Part shown: positions 1 to 8,719 of the stretch, piece by piece
How the letters are laid out: the number at the start of each line of letters is the position of its first letter
How positions within the stretch are numbered: position 1 is the stretch's first letter
Assembly (NCBI GenBank): GCA_965200645.1
Contig: CBDAUN010000003.1
Coordinates: forward strand, 1,054,001-1,118,000
Source of the DNA: CBDAUN01 sp965200645
GTDB lineage: Bacteria; Pseudomonadota; Gammaproteobacteria; Arenicellales; JAJDZL01
Direction: 5' to 3'
DNA: 64,000 nt
The notes under the pieces: generated by a model
Told to the model about the DNA's origin: nothing
Seen by the model: only the letters and a program-made list of their open reading frames with translations
Database searches by the model: none
Made by a program: the position numbers and the translations under genes

Positions 1-873
1 TTCGGATGCCACCTTTTCTCCAACTCGATCTGAATACGCAGAAAGCCCCTTGCGATTAAAGTCGCCTTCAAGTCCATGTCCGACGGCTTCATGCAGCAAA
101 ATCCCCGGCCATCCGGGACCAAGTACCACAGTCATTGAACCGGCCGGTGATTCTACGGCATCCAAGTTTACAATCGCTTGTCTAGCTGCCTCTTTCGCAT
201 ATGCCAGTGCGCGGTCGGACTCAATAAAATAATCAAAGCGTGTTCTGCCTCCACCACCGTAACTTCCCGACTCCCTGCGACCGTTTTGCTCAGCGATCAC
301 GGTGACATTTAGACGAATGAGAGGACGCAAATCTGCCGCAACCTTCCCATCTAAACGGGCCACCAAGATGATTTCGTAAGTACCCATCAAATCAACTATT
401 ACTTGTTTGATTCGGGAGTCATAATCTCGTGCCGCCTGCTCTACTTTGTGCATTAGAGCAATCTTGTCTTTTTCAGATACGTTACGCAGTGGATCCTCGC
501 AATGGTATAGCGAAGGATGATTACTTGACTGATTCAGTGGTTCTGGAAGGTTGCTTATACCAATTCCGTGAGCAATCCCCCGTGCTGACTTGGCTGCCGA
601 TGTCAAAGCGGGAATGGTTAAGTCATCAGAAAACGCAAAACCTGTCTTGTCGTCACTGACGGCTCTCAGTCCGACTCCTTGATCTAAGCCAAAACTACCG
701 CTCTTTACGATACCCTCTTCCAATCTCCAACTTTCACTTCGCTGGTATTGAAAGTACGCATCTGCATGATCAATGCTCTTACCGCCCAGATGACCAAGCA
801 AACGATCAAGTTCTATTTCGCTGACACCCACTGGTTCCAGTAAGGTGTTTCGTGCTGTATCTAAATACGACAA
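1..873 (-). CDS. tldD: Metalloprotease TldD, N-terminal 291 codons (3' end outside window)
   Basis: This is the 5' part of tldD; the gene runs off the left edge. TldD pairs with TldE/PmbA to form a zinc metalloprotease that degrades unfolded peptides and processes substrates such as microcin B17 precursor and CcdA. The stretch GWPGILLHEAVGHGLEGD is present, with the zinc-binding HEAVGH at residues 261-266. The N-terminal region with the pattern LEEGIVKSG...DQGVGLRAV also matches the family. No in-frame ATG or GTG exists before the upstream TAA, so TTG at 871-873 is the likely start, with GAGG about 11 nt upstream. It follows nit on the same strand after a 284-bp AT-rich gap, so it may have its own promoter. 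Family assignment is very secure; the start is less so. Confidence 0.93.
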   Translation of the reverse strand, partial: MSYLDTARNTLLEPVGVSEIELDRLLGHLGGKSIDHADAYFQYQRSESWRLEEGIVKSGSFGLDQGVGLRAVSDDKTGFAFSDDLTIPALTSAAKSARGIAHGIGISNLPEPLNQSSNHPSLYHCEDPLRNVSEKDKIALMHKVEQAARDYDSRIKQVIVDLMGTYEIILVARLDGKVAADLRPLIRLNVTVIAEQNGRRESGSYGGGGRTRFDYFIESDRALAYAKEAARQAIVNLDAVESPAGSMTVVLGPGWPGILLHEAVGHGLEGDFNRKGLSAYSDRVGEKVASE

Positions 874-1157
874 AATAAATTTATCCTCAAGTGTGGAATT
901 AACCCGCTGAAAAGTTGAACCTCTATGTCTCGTTAACCATTAAGACCTGCAAAAGGCCATGAAGTTCAGCAACTGAAGATTATCATTGTATCTCAATCCA
1001 TGCGACCATAACTAAATCGACATTTTCGTGACTGGTCAGCTTCTGTTCGTCATCCAAGATAAATGATTCAATTTAATTTCAAATCACTGACTTTATGTTA
1101 TAAGCTATTGATTTAATTTATTATTTTTAGATATCAACTGCAACTCGATTGGATTCT

Positions 1158-1979
1158 TCACGCCATCTCTTTTGAAACTTGCACTTCTGAAAACTGATGT
1201 GAATTCCCCGCAAATTGCCGTCTCAATTGCTGGCACTTGTCAACTTCGATGTCATGCACAATGACCCCTTCACCATCAGCCTGATGCTCCAATACCATGC
1301 CCCACGGATCGATAATCAATGAATGACCAAAAGTTCGGCGACCGCTTGGATGGTAGCCATACTGTGCCGGCGCAACAACATAGGCAAAGTTTTCAACTGC
1401 TCGGGCTCTCAGCAGGATTTCCCAATGACTGCGTCCTGTGGTGTAGGCAAACGCCGAAGGAACTACAAAGCACTGCGCTTGAAGAACTGTAAGCCTGCGA
1501 TATAGCTCCGGAAACCGTACGTCGTAACAAATCGTTAACCCAATTTTTCCAGCTGGTGTATCAACTACTTTAAGTTCGCTGCCGGGTTCCGTATAACTGG
1601 ACTCACTATATTGTTCGTGGCTTCCAAGACTTACATCAAACAAATGAATTTTGTCGTAACGTGCCACTCGCTTCCCAGCAGCATCGTGAACAAAACTCGT
1701 ATTTCGCACCATATTTGGACGACTAGCCGGAGTAAAAACCCCCGCAGAAATTATCCAGATTTCGTTTTTAACTGCAATTTGCTCCAGGGCAGCTTCGATT
1801 CGGTCGCTGCAGGTTTTCAAGCGCTGACTTTCGTCTTTAGGCATCAACGCAAAACACTCAGGCAACACCGCGACGCGTGCACCGTGCTGCTTAGCCCTGC
1901 CAATCAGTTCGGCTGACTTAATGAGATTTGCCGACAAATCATTGCCAGCATTCAGTTGGATGGCAGCGACGCGTGTCAA
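1158..1979 (-). CDS. Carbon-nitrogen hydrolase, Nit1/Nit2-like (probable deaminated glutathione amidase)
   Basis: A 273-residue cytosolic nitrilase-superfamily amidase. The Glu-Lys-Cys triad is visible as E41 (in PECFALM), K110 (in RYDKIHLFDV) and C151 (in LTICYDVRFPELYR). The length and motifs resemble the Nit1/YbeM branch, whose known job is repair of deaminated glutathione; that substrate is inferred from the family only. ATG at 1979 overlaps the stop of the preceding small exported-protein gene by 4 bp, so the two are probably translationally coupled. A nitrilase gene between yhdP and tldD is also found in pseudomonads, which supports the orthology. Superfamily certain, exact substrate uncertain. 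Confidence 0.88.
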   Translation of the reverse strand: MTRVAAIQLNAGNDLSANLIKSAELIGRAKQHGARVAVLPECFALMPKDESQRLKTCSDRIEAALEQIAVKNEIWIISAGVFTPASRPNMVRNTSFVHDAAGKRVARYDKIHLFDVSLGSHEQYSESSYTEPGSELKVVDTPAGKIGLTICYDVRFPELYRRLTVLQAQCFVVPSAFAYTTGRSHWEILLRARAVENFAYVVAPAQYGYHPSGRRTFGHSLIIDPWGMVLEHQADGEGVIVHDIEVDKCQQLRRQFAGNSHQFSEVQVSKEMA

Positions 1980-2326
1980 GAAGAAGTTCGAGATGCTTGA
2001 ACAACGATGCGAACTGAGTCAGGTTCACCAGATGCAGGCTCAATGACGATAACGGCTGCCGGAACACCCAGGCTAATGAGAGAATTGCGAATTTGGATTG
2101 CTAAATCGTTACCAGAATCCCCGCCCGGATACCTAATGATCAACTTTACATCTGCAGACCTATCCAGTTCGTTCACTGCACGACGCAACTGTGGGATGCC
2201 TAGAACCGCTTCAACTGATACGGGTTCAGGCCAATCATAGCGTGACAATAGTGTTTCATAATCTGCCCCTGTAACCATCGGCCACAGAAAGCTGATAAAT
2301 AGAAGTATCTTTGCCACCCAGTTCAT
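1976..2326 (-). CDS. Small exported protein of unknown function between yhdP and nit
   Basis: I do not recognise this family. From ATG at 2326 it encodes 116 residues with a plausible Sec signal (MNWVAKILLFISFLWPMVTG-AD). The mature part is about 95 residues. Its C-terminal half alternates strand, helix and strand (VKLIIRYPGGDSG, then an amphipathic helix, then VIVIEP...VRIVV), a layout reminiscent of OmpA-like periplasmic domains, though I cannot confirm this. An upstream in-frame start at 2362 would overlap yhdP by 26 bp and precede the signal peptide, so it is less likely. The gene starts 10 bp after yhdP and its TGA overlaps the nit ATG by 4 bp, so it belongs to the yhdP-nit transcription unit. 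Confidence 0.75.
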   Translation of the reverse strand: MNWVAKILLFISFLWPMVTGADYETLLSRYDWPEPVSVEAVLGIPQLRRAVNELDRSADVKLIIRYPGGDSGNDLAIQIRNSLISLGVPAAVIVIEPASGEPDSVRIVVQASRTSS

Positions 2327-2336
2327 GTTGAACTTC

Positions 2337-5300
2337 TTATTGATTTTTCTGCACTTGCTCAACTTTCATGTCTTCCCAAGTCCCGGTAATGTTGTAATGA
2401 GTTGCGGTAATACTTTCGAGAAACTTTTCGTCTTTAGAAGTATTTTTTTGTACTAAATATGAAAGTATGCCTGCAGGCAAACTAACCAAGGCGGTTACCA
2501 CTGTTGGAACGGTTGCTGATAGTTGCGGTACAACCACCACATCTAAGTTCTGTTGTTTGGTTTCCCAGTCGACCGTGCCTGCTATCACCGCATCAGCGCC
2601 TGTCCCTTCCATGGTAATTTGTTCGAACTGCAACTCTCCCAATTCAACTTTAGTGTTTCCTTCGATTCTTTCAAATTCGAAACCTTCCTCAAAAAGATCC
2701 TTGAAGTCAAATGATAATCTTCTCAGTAAATTTCCATAATTGAAAGCTCCAATTGCCTTTACTCCCTTATTGTCTAGCATAGCCAGATAGCCGTCATCCG
2801 CTCGAATCGATATGGAACCAGAAGTCAGTTCCGGCGACCAATTGGTTAAGGCATCGTCCCAACTAAGATTCCCTTTTACTTTGGCCGTACCTTCACTGAT
2901 CCCTTTACCGTACCCCAACTCTTCTACTGCACCACCTAAATTCGAAGCCGTAAGTTCAAAGTCAAGTTCGGAACGCTGGTTGTTTCCGTCCGTGTCCCAA
3001 TTTCCTTGAGCACTGAGCACAAATGAATCTGTTTTGAAAGTTGAGTTGGTTATTGCCCATCCAGTTGGGGTGGGTACTCCAGTAAACGAACCTTGTCCCA
3101 ATTTGTGCTTGCCATAAACCATGTCCAAACATGAAAATTGCAAAATTGGCAGTGTGGTAGGATCCATGGCTTCGTGAGCCATTTCACCTGACGCCTCTGG
3201 TATATGACACTTTGTTAAATTGATGGAAAGTTCCGCACCTCGCTTTGGGTCCTCTTCGAAACTAGTGAACTCAAATTGACCTGTCAATTCATCGCTGGCT
3301 ACATCCATTTGCCACTCATCACCGAAGTCCACATAGTTGGCAGAAATATTGTGGATTCTTCTTTGTCTCGACAATATGCCAAGTCCAATGTTGGCGTTGA
3401 GTTGATTGAGCCCATTCGAATTACCAGCAGCATTCTTACTTTGAGCGCTAAACAGATTTTTCCACCCATCGATATCCAATCTAGCCACGGCTATGTTCAT
3501 GTTTATTCCAACTTCAGGCATATTTGGTTTCACTGCACCAAGTCCAACACTGCCTCGCTCCAATTCCCACTTGTTATCCACCAGATTCATTCGAACACTG
3601 GAATTTAAAAGCGAATCCAAATCCAAGTCTATCGTTCTAGATGCTTGACCGAAATTACGCACTCGCACATTCATGTTCATTGGAGTTTTTAGACTCTTTA
3701 CCAGCGGTAGCGGAAGTACCGCGTTCATCCCAAGCAAATCAGAATTTATCCAATACTGTGCCTCACCCTTTTGTACCTGGAATTTTGCTGAAAACTGTAC
3801 AAGACCACTGAAACGGTCAGGCAGTGTTGGCCCCAATATCGGCTCGAGTTGTGATGGGTCAATCTTTCCTTGCGCTGTTCCCGTTACAATGCGTTGCTGG
3901 TCTACATCAGTACCTTCGAAATTCGCAGTCAAGTGCCCACCATAGACTTCAGCTGATGTGCTACCACCGGTCACTCCGTATCGGTCAAATGACGCATTAC
4001 CCTGAATATTGGAAACCTGTGTTCCGTTGTGCAGGACGCCAGAAACTCCATTTAGGTCGACATCACCATCTATTTTGAACTCTCTGGCTCGACGCATAGG
4101 CACTTCAATTACCGCCGATGCGATCATGTTTCCTGATCCCTGCTTCACCATCGCCAGTTTGCCCGGCATTGCAGTCCCATCTCGACCAAATAGTTTCACA
4201 GCCTCATTGGCGGGTAGCAATACATTACCCGTGATAACCATAGTAGGCTCAGGAACAAACAAGTTTTCCACCACGCTTTCTACGTTTTCCAATCTTTGCC
4301 CATGAACTGTTCCTTCTAGAAGTTGTGACTCTAAGCGTACCCCGCTAACTACCAAAGTGCCCGCGGCTTCTTTTATAGGAGGTAGCAACTGGTTGTATAT
4401 AAAGGAGAAATTACTGAAATTTCCGTCTGCCTGAATCTCAGGCTCCGATAGTAGATCAAGCACATTACCGTTCACTGTAATGCTCAGTTCAGGAATCCAA
4501 AATGACTTCAAATTGGCCGACATATAGTTGAAAAACTTTTTTGGAAACGAGTTGGGGAATTTGTGAATCAAGGCCACACCATCGAGTGATTCTATGTGAA
4601 CTATGGCATCGACCACACCACCTTCCTCAAGGGCACCCTCTGATTTCCAAGTGCCGCTGCTAGTCACCTTAGCTATATCATGCCCGTTTGACTGCATGAC
4701 CAGTTCTGGGTCGGTAGCCGTAAGTTCCCAGTCGGCCGAGTCCAACTTGTTTTTAACCCATTGAGCATTTGCTTCTAGGTTCACCACACTTCTGGCCTCA
4801 TCCACTGAAACTCTAGGAATGTTTACAAACTTCAGCCATGCCAAGTCGAGATCACTCACCTTCAAATTTAAGTTGGAATTTGCAACGTGACCCTCTTCAG
4901 GAGTTTCAGTATGCAGCACAAAATCTATGGTTGACTCATTGAAAAGTTTGGTTTTTGCGCTGCCAAATATCGAGTAACCATCAGGGGTTCGCTCACTTTC
5001 AGCATCAAACTGACCCGTGAGGGCTACAGTTGCATCGGCCAATTCCCAACTGATGTCAACCTCGCCATTTTCAATGGAAAGTTCCTCAATCCTTGAAATT
5101 CCAGCAAGTGCGCCAACAGGCAAGTCACCCGTATATTTTTGTGATTCAATTTCCTTTTGGTCGGCTCTAAATATGATTCCACTGATGTTGGGATTGAGCA
5201 TCTTAAGTTCGACAAACCGCCAGTTACTACCCAGCATCGAGGCAGGTTCTGGACGAATTTTTAATTCGTCCGAAGTTAACTTTAACTCGCGGCTGGCATC

Positions 5301-5573
5301 AGCATGAATGATCGAAAGGTCATAAATGGTGACAATTGGACTCGCTTTGTCTAATTCAATATCGATGTATTTGGCGTCGATCTCGTAATCAGATCTATCG
5401 TTGATCCATGCAAAAATCTGATCGGAGAAGTAGTTGATGTTGCTCAGTACAATGACAAGCAAAACCACCACAGCCACCAACAAACTGACTGTTGCTGCAA
5501 TAATTCGAAGTGGCCACTTCACCGATTTTTTAGATAAGAACGGTGCTGGTTGTTTAGGATTAAGTTGTTTCAC
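2337..5573 (-). CDS. yhdP: AsmA-like inner-membrane protein YhdP
   Basis: A 1078-residue AsmA-superfamily protein. It has a short cytoplasmic N-terminus, one membrane segment at about residues 22-46 (rich in V, L and I), and then a very long periplasmic body made of beta-strand repeats, ending in an AsmA-like C-terminal region. E. coli YhdP (1266 residues) works with TamB and YdbH in moving phospholipids to the outer membrane, and this role is inferred by family. It lies between maf and nit-tldD. The classical neighbour rng (RNase G) is absent between maf and yhdP. The gene starts 33 bp after the maf stop. Confidence 0.9.
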   Translation of the reverse strand: MKQLNPKQPAPFLSKKSVKWPLRIIAATVSLLVAVVVLLVIVLSNINYFSDQIFAWINDRSDYEIDAKYIDIELDKASPIVTIYDLSIIHADASRELKLTSDELKIRPEPASMLGSNWRFVELKMLNPNISGIIFRADQKEIESQKYTGDLPVGALAGISRIEELSIENGEVDISWELADATVALTGQFDAESERTPDGYSIFGSAKTKLFNESTIDFVLHTETPEEGHVANSNLNLKVSDLDLAWLKFVNIPRVSVDEARSVVNLEANAQWVKNKLDSADWELTATDPELVMQSNGHDIAKVTSSGTWKSEGALEEGGVVDAIVHIESLDGVALIHKFPNSFPKKFFNYMSANLKSFWIPELSITVNGNVLDLLSEPEIQADGNFSNFSFIYNQLLPPIKEAAGTLVVSGVRLESQLLEGTVHGQRLENVESVVENLFVPEPTMVITGNVLLPANEAVKLFGRDGTAMPGKLAMVKQGSGNMIASAVIEVPMRRAREFKIDGDVDLNGVSGVLHNGTQVSNIQGNASFDRYGVTGGSTSAEVYGGHLTANFEGTDVDQQRIVTGTAQGKIDPSQLEPILGPTLPDRFSGLVQFSAKFQVQKGEAQYWINSDLLGMNAVLPLPLVKSLKTPMNMNVRVRNFGQASRTIDLDLDSLLNSSVRMNLVDNKWELERGSVGLGAVKPNMPEVGINMNIAVARLDIDGWKNLFSAQSKNAAGNSNGLNQLNANIGLGILSRQRRIHNISANYVDFGDEWQMDVASDELTGQFEFTSFEEDPKRGAELSINLTKCHIPEASGEMAHEAMDPTTLPILQFSCLDMVYGKHKLGQGSFTGVPTPTGWAITNSTFKTDSFVLSAQGNWDTDGNNQRSELDFELTASNLGGAVEELGYGKGISEGTAKVKGNLSWDDALTNWSPELTSGSISIRADDGYLAMLDNKGVKAIGAFNYGNLLRRLSFDFKDLFEEGFEFERIEGNTKVELGELQFEQITMEGTGADAVIAGTVDWETKQQNLDVVVVPQLSATVPTVVTALVSLPAGILSYLVQKNTSKDEKFLESITATHYNITGTWEDMKVEQVQKNQ

Positions 5574-5606
5574 TTGAATTGATTTATCAGTGATGGTTTC
5601 AACTGT

Positions 5607-6266
5607 TCAATAAAAGAAGTTGCCACTCCAGTTTGTACTTTTGACAACATTTGTGAAAGAATATTGCAATTGATTGTAGTCTGGAACCGACACTCCACAT
5701 TCTCGCAACAAATCTATTGTGTAGTCTATGGGCATACCGACTACACAACTATAACTCCCCTCTAAGTGATCGATTAAGTCAGCTGCGGCACCCTGTATCG
5801 CATAACTGCCCGCTCGGCCTTCATATTCCCCAGTGTCCAGGTAGGAAAAAATCTGACTGTCACTTAACTTCGCAAATCGAATTCGACTGCTGCGTAACTT
5901 ACATTGCTGTTGCTCTCGATAAGCAACTGCAACGGCGGTGTGTACTTCGTGGGTACGCCCCGACAGCATGCGTATCATTTGCAATGCTTCTTGGCGGTCC
6001 TTGGGCTTGCCTAGAACAACGTCGTCCACTGCGACACATGTATCGGCACCCACCACAATAGCATTATCTGCTTCAGTTTGAAGAATCTTTGCTACATGGC
6101 CGGACTTTTCTAAAGCCAAGCGACACACGTATTCTGAAGGGTTTTCGCTAGACTTCTTATGTTCATCAATACATGGTGGAATCACTTCGAATTGCAGTTG
6201 CAGATCCTGCATGAATTGAAGCCTTTGCAGCGAACCCGATGCCAGATACAGTTGCGGCACCACCAA
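5607..6266 (-). CDS. maf: Maf-family nucleotide pyrophosphatase
   Basis: A house-cleaning nucleoside triphosphate pyrophosphatase that hydrolyses non-canonical or excess NTPs such as dTTP and UTP. It has the N-terminal LASGSLQRLQFM (family pattern LASxSPRRxxLL, here with SLQR for SPRR), the VVGADTCV motif with the catalytic-base Asp at about D75, LGKPKD, SGRTHEVHT, and the C-terminal YAIQG...IDHLEGSYSCVVGMP. It carries a C-terminal tail of about 20 residues beyond the usual end. TTG at 6266 and GTG at 6263 or 6260 are all possible starts; no ATG is available. It sits between rsfS and yhdP. Confidence 0.9.
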   Translation of the reverse strand: MVVPQLYLASGSLQRLQFMQDLQLQFEVIPPCIDEHKKSSENPSEYVCRLALEKSGHVAKILQTEADNAIVVGADTCVAVDDVVLGKPKDRQEALQMIRMLSGRTHEVHTAVAVAYREQQQCKLRSSRIRFAKLSDSQIFSYLDTGEYEGRAGSYAIQGAAADLIDHLEGSYSCVVGMPIDYTIDLLRECGVSVPDYNQLQYSFTNVVKSTNWSGNFFY

Positions 6267-6313
6267 ATACTCACTTTGTGGCTACACGCCACCATTAAAT
6301 ACGCTAAGTTGTG

Positions 6314-6679
6314 TTAATCCATTGTAACAACATGCGCCGGTGGTGCAGCATCTTTCAATGATGGTTTCCAGTGGTTTTCCAAGTCATAAAATTCGCGAAC
6401 TTCATTAATCATGATGTGCACGAGAATGTCGTTATAGTCCAACAGCAACCACTGACCATATTGTTCACCTTCTACGCCAAGCGGACGAATGCCCGCATCG
6501 CGAAGAGTCTCCACTATCGACTTCATTATTGCTCGAACATGTCGATTTGACGTTCCAGTGACTATCACCATATAGTCTGTGATATCAGTCATGTCTCGTA
6601 CGTCTAGCACGCTGACATCGATTCCTTTCGCATCACTTATCGATTCAGTTACAGTATTAAGCAGTTCCTTTACTATCAA
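6314..6679 (-). CDS. rsfS: Ribosomal silencing factor RsfS
   Basis: A 121-residue RsfS/DUF143 protein. It binds ribosomal protein uL14 on the 50S subunit and blocks subunit joining when nutrients are scarce. The diagnostic core is present: DITDYMVIVTGTSNRHVRA, GVEGEQYGQWLLLDYNDILVHIM and EVREFYDLENHW. The start is TTG, overlapping the nadD stop by 4 bp (TTGA), so translation is probably coupled to nadD. This nadD-rsfS order is typical of gammaproteobacteria, but the usual next gene rlmH is absent and maf follows instead. Confidence 0.93.
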   Translation of the reverse strand: MIVKELLNTVTESISDAKGIDVSVLDVRDMTDITDYMVIVTGTSNRHVRAIMKSIVETLRDAGIRPLGVEGEQYGQWLLLDYNDILVHIMINEVREFYDLENHWKPSLKDAAPPAHVVTMD

Positions 6680-7323
6680 TTAGTTTTCACCTCCAAATTT
6701 GAATAAAGATTGTGTCTGGCAATATAGGCCAACACGGCTTCAGGCACAAACTTGCCAACATCTGAACCACTTGCAAACATTTTGCGTAATTCAGTTGATG
6801 ACACATTGACCGGCCTGGTACTGACATAACAAACTACACCACAGAGTCTTTTCCAAATTTCGTGCGGAAGTTTGCTCGGTTGTAGTTGATGCCTAAATCT
6901 GTGTGCGTTTGGCATTTCGCTGCCTAATCGATTGATTACCACCACGTTGGCTAAACGCAACACTTCCGACCACCAATACCAGCGATGAATTTGATTGAAA
7001 GCATCGGCACCAAGTATCAGACATAGCGACCTGAACCGATTTTCATGGCGAAGTTGGCGCAACGTAGGAACCATGTAGGACTTGCCTGTACGACGAATTT
7101 CGCGATCGTCCGGGATAAATTTGGGAATATCCGCTACGGCCAGAGCAACCATATTCAGCCGATGTAACTCATCGGTTCTAGGCGTTGGTCGATGACCTGG
7201 GCGAGCGCTGGGAATAAAGCGAACTTCAGAAATCCCGGTTTGTTCGCAAACATCCAAAATCGGATAAATGTGCCCGTAGTGAATTGGGTCAAATGTACCG
7301 CCAAATATGCCCAGCGGTGTCAT
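6676..7323 (-). CDS. nadD: Nicotinate-nucleotide adenylyltransferase NadD
   Basis: A 215-residue enzyme that transfers AMP from ATP to nicotinate mononucleotide, giving deamido-NAD in de novo and salvage NAD synthesis. The nucleotidyltransferase signature GGTFDPIHYGH is at residues 8-18 and the C-terminal VSSTELR motif is near residue 180. Length is normal. It follows proA after a 111-bp gap that contains a perfect stem-loop, and it overlaps rsfS. nadA, another gene of the same pathway, lies near 35 kb. Confidence 0.95.
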   Translation of the reverse strand: MTPLGIFGGTFDPIHYGHIYPILDVCEQTGISEVRFIPSARPGHRPTPRTDELHRLNMVALAVADIPKFIPDDREIRRTGKSYMVPTLRQLRHENRFRSLCLILGADAFNQIHRWYWWSEVLRLANVVVINRLGSEMPNAHRFRHQLQPSKLPHEIWKRLCGVVCYVSTRPVNVSSTELRKMFASGSDVGKFVPEAVLAYIARHNLYSNLEVKTN

Positions 7324-7345
7324 ATCGATCTCTGATCTCGCGGAC

Positions 7346-7365
7346 GAATCGCTCTACGGCGATTC
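7346..7365 (-). promoter_or_regulatory. Perfect 7-bp stem-loop in the proA-nadD gap
   Basis: GAATCGC at 7346-7352 and GCGATTC at 7359-7365 form a perfect inverted repeat around a 6-nt loop. It lies 23 bp upstream of the nadD ATG and downstream of proA. No T-run follows on the minus strand, so a simple intrinsic terminator is unlikely. It could be an operator or an mRNA structure for nadD. Function is not established. Confidence 0.35.
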
Positions 7366-7434
7366 TGCGACATAAAATTAATCGCCAGCCTGGTGATCCC
7401 TATTGAGATGCGAACCACGACCAGTTGTCGATTC

Positions 7435-8715
7435 CTATTTTCTAATAGTTCCGTCGCCGTGCACCACGAACTTCTGGATGGTTAAACCCTCAAGCCCTAC
7501 CGGGCCGCGGGCGTGCAACTTGTTGGTGCTGATTCCAATTTCGGCACCCAAACCATATTCGAATCCATCTGAAAACCGGGTGGAAGCATTGACCATAACG
7601 GAGCTTGAATCCACCTCAGTTACAAATCGCTGAGAGTTAGTCAGATTTTCGGTCACAATACAATCCGTGTGGGCAGAGCCGTACTGCTCTATATGCTCAA
7701 TCGCCTGATCCATATCGTCGACCACACGAATGGCCAGGACCGGTGCGAGATACTCCTCATACCAGTCGTCTTCGGTTGCCGTGCCAATTTGCGAATTTAT
7801 TTGACGCGAAACCGAGCAACCTCGCAGTTCGACACCTTTACTTCTAAGTTCCGGAACGACTTGAGACAAAAATTTTGCAGCAATTCCCTTAGCGACCAAC
7901 AAAGTTTCCATGGCATTGCAAACGCCGAATCGATGGGTCTTTGCATTCACAGCGATTTGAACCGCCTTTTCTAAAACTGCATCTTCATCAACATAAACGT
8001 GGCAATTTCCATCTAAATGCTTGATCACTGGAACCTTGGCATACTTGGAAATGGTTTCAATTAATCCCTTGCCTCCGCGAGGAATAATTACATCAATATA
8101 TTCTTCCAGGGAAATTAGTTCGTTAATTGCAGCGCGATCCGTAGTTTCAATAAACTGAAGTCCGTGTTGGGGCAGTCCTGCACGCTGCATCCCCTCGCTT
8201 AAACAAGCGACAATTGCCATGTTTGAGTGATAGGCTTCTGAACCACCGCGCAATATCACTGAATTGCCAGACTTTATGCATAAAGCACCCGCATCAGCGG
8301 TAACGTTCGGTCTGGATTCATAAATGATTGCAATCACGCCAATCGGGACCCGCATTCGCCCAACCCGTATTCCGGACGGCCGTTGTCTTACATCTGTGAC
8401 CTCTCCGATGGGGTCGGCCAAATCTGCGGTTTGGCGCAGCCCTTCAATCATTGCATCAATTCGGGCCGGTGTCAGTTCCAAACGATCAAGCAGCGCAGCG
8501 GAAAGCCCATTGCGACGACCACCTTCCAAGTCCATTTGATTACTACGGCCAATGGACTTCTGCGACTGCTCAATGATTTCGGCAGCAAACCGCAGTGCAT
8601 CGTTTCTGGCAGCGGTCGATGAGCGAGCCATAAATCGAGCCGCAGTACGTGCATCGCACCCTATGCTACGGACATAGGGTGCAATTTCAAATGCAGTCTT
8701 TGCCTGTGCAGTCAT
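7435..8715 (-). CDS. proA: Gamma-glutamyl phosphate reductase ProA
   Basis: A 426-residue NADPH-dependent enzyme that reduces gamma-glutamyl phosphate to glutamate semialdehyde, the second step of proline synthesis. The aldehyde-dehydrogenase-fold active site is visible as HRFGVCNAMETLL with catalytic C266. The family motifs GVIAIIYESRPNVTADAG and LILRGG-like VILRGGSEA are present. ATG at 8715 lies 4 bp after the holA stop. proB is not adjacent. Confidence 0.96.
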   Translation of the reverse strand: MTAQAKTAFEIAPYVRSIGCDARTAARFMARSSTAARNDALRFAAEIIEQSQKSIGRSNQMDLEGGRRNGLSAALLDRLELTPARIDAMIEGLRQTADLADPIGEVTDVRQRPSGIRVGRMRVPIGVIAIIYESRPNVTADAGALCIKSGNSVILRGGSEAYHSNMAIVACLSEGMQRAGLPQHGLQFIETTDRAAINELISLEEYIDVIIPRGGKGLIETISKYAKVPVIKHLDGNCHVYVDEDAVLEKAVQIAVNAKTHRFGVCNAMETLLVAKGIAAKFLSQVVPELRSKGVELRGCSVSRQINSQIGTATEDDWYEEYLAPVLAIRVVDDMDQAIEHIEQYGSAHTDCIVTENLTNSQRFVTEVDSSSVMVNASTRFSDGFEYGLGAEIGISTNKLHARGPVGLEGLTIQKFVVHGDGTIRK

Positions 8716-8719
8716 TAAA

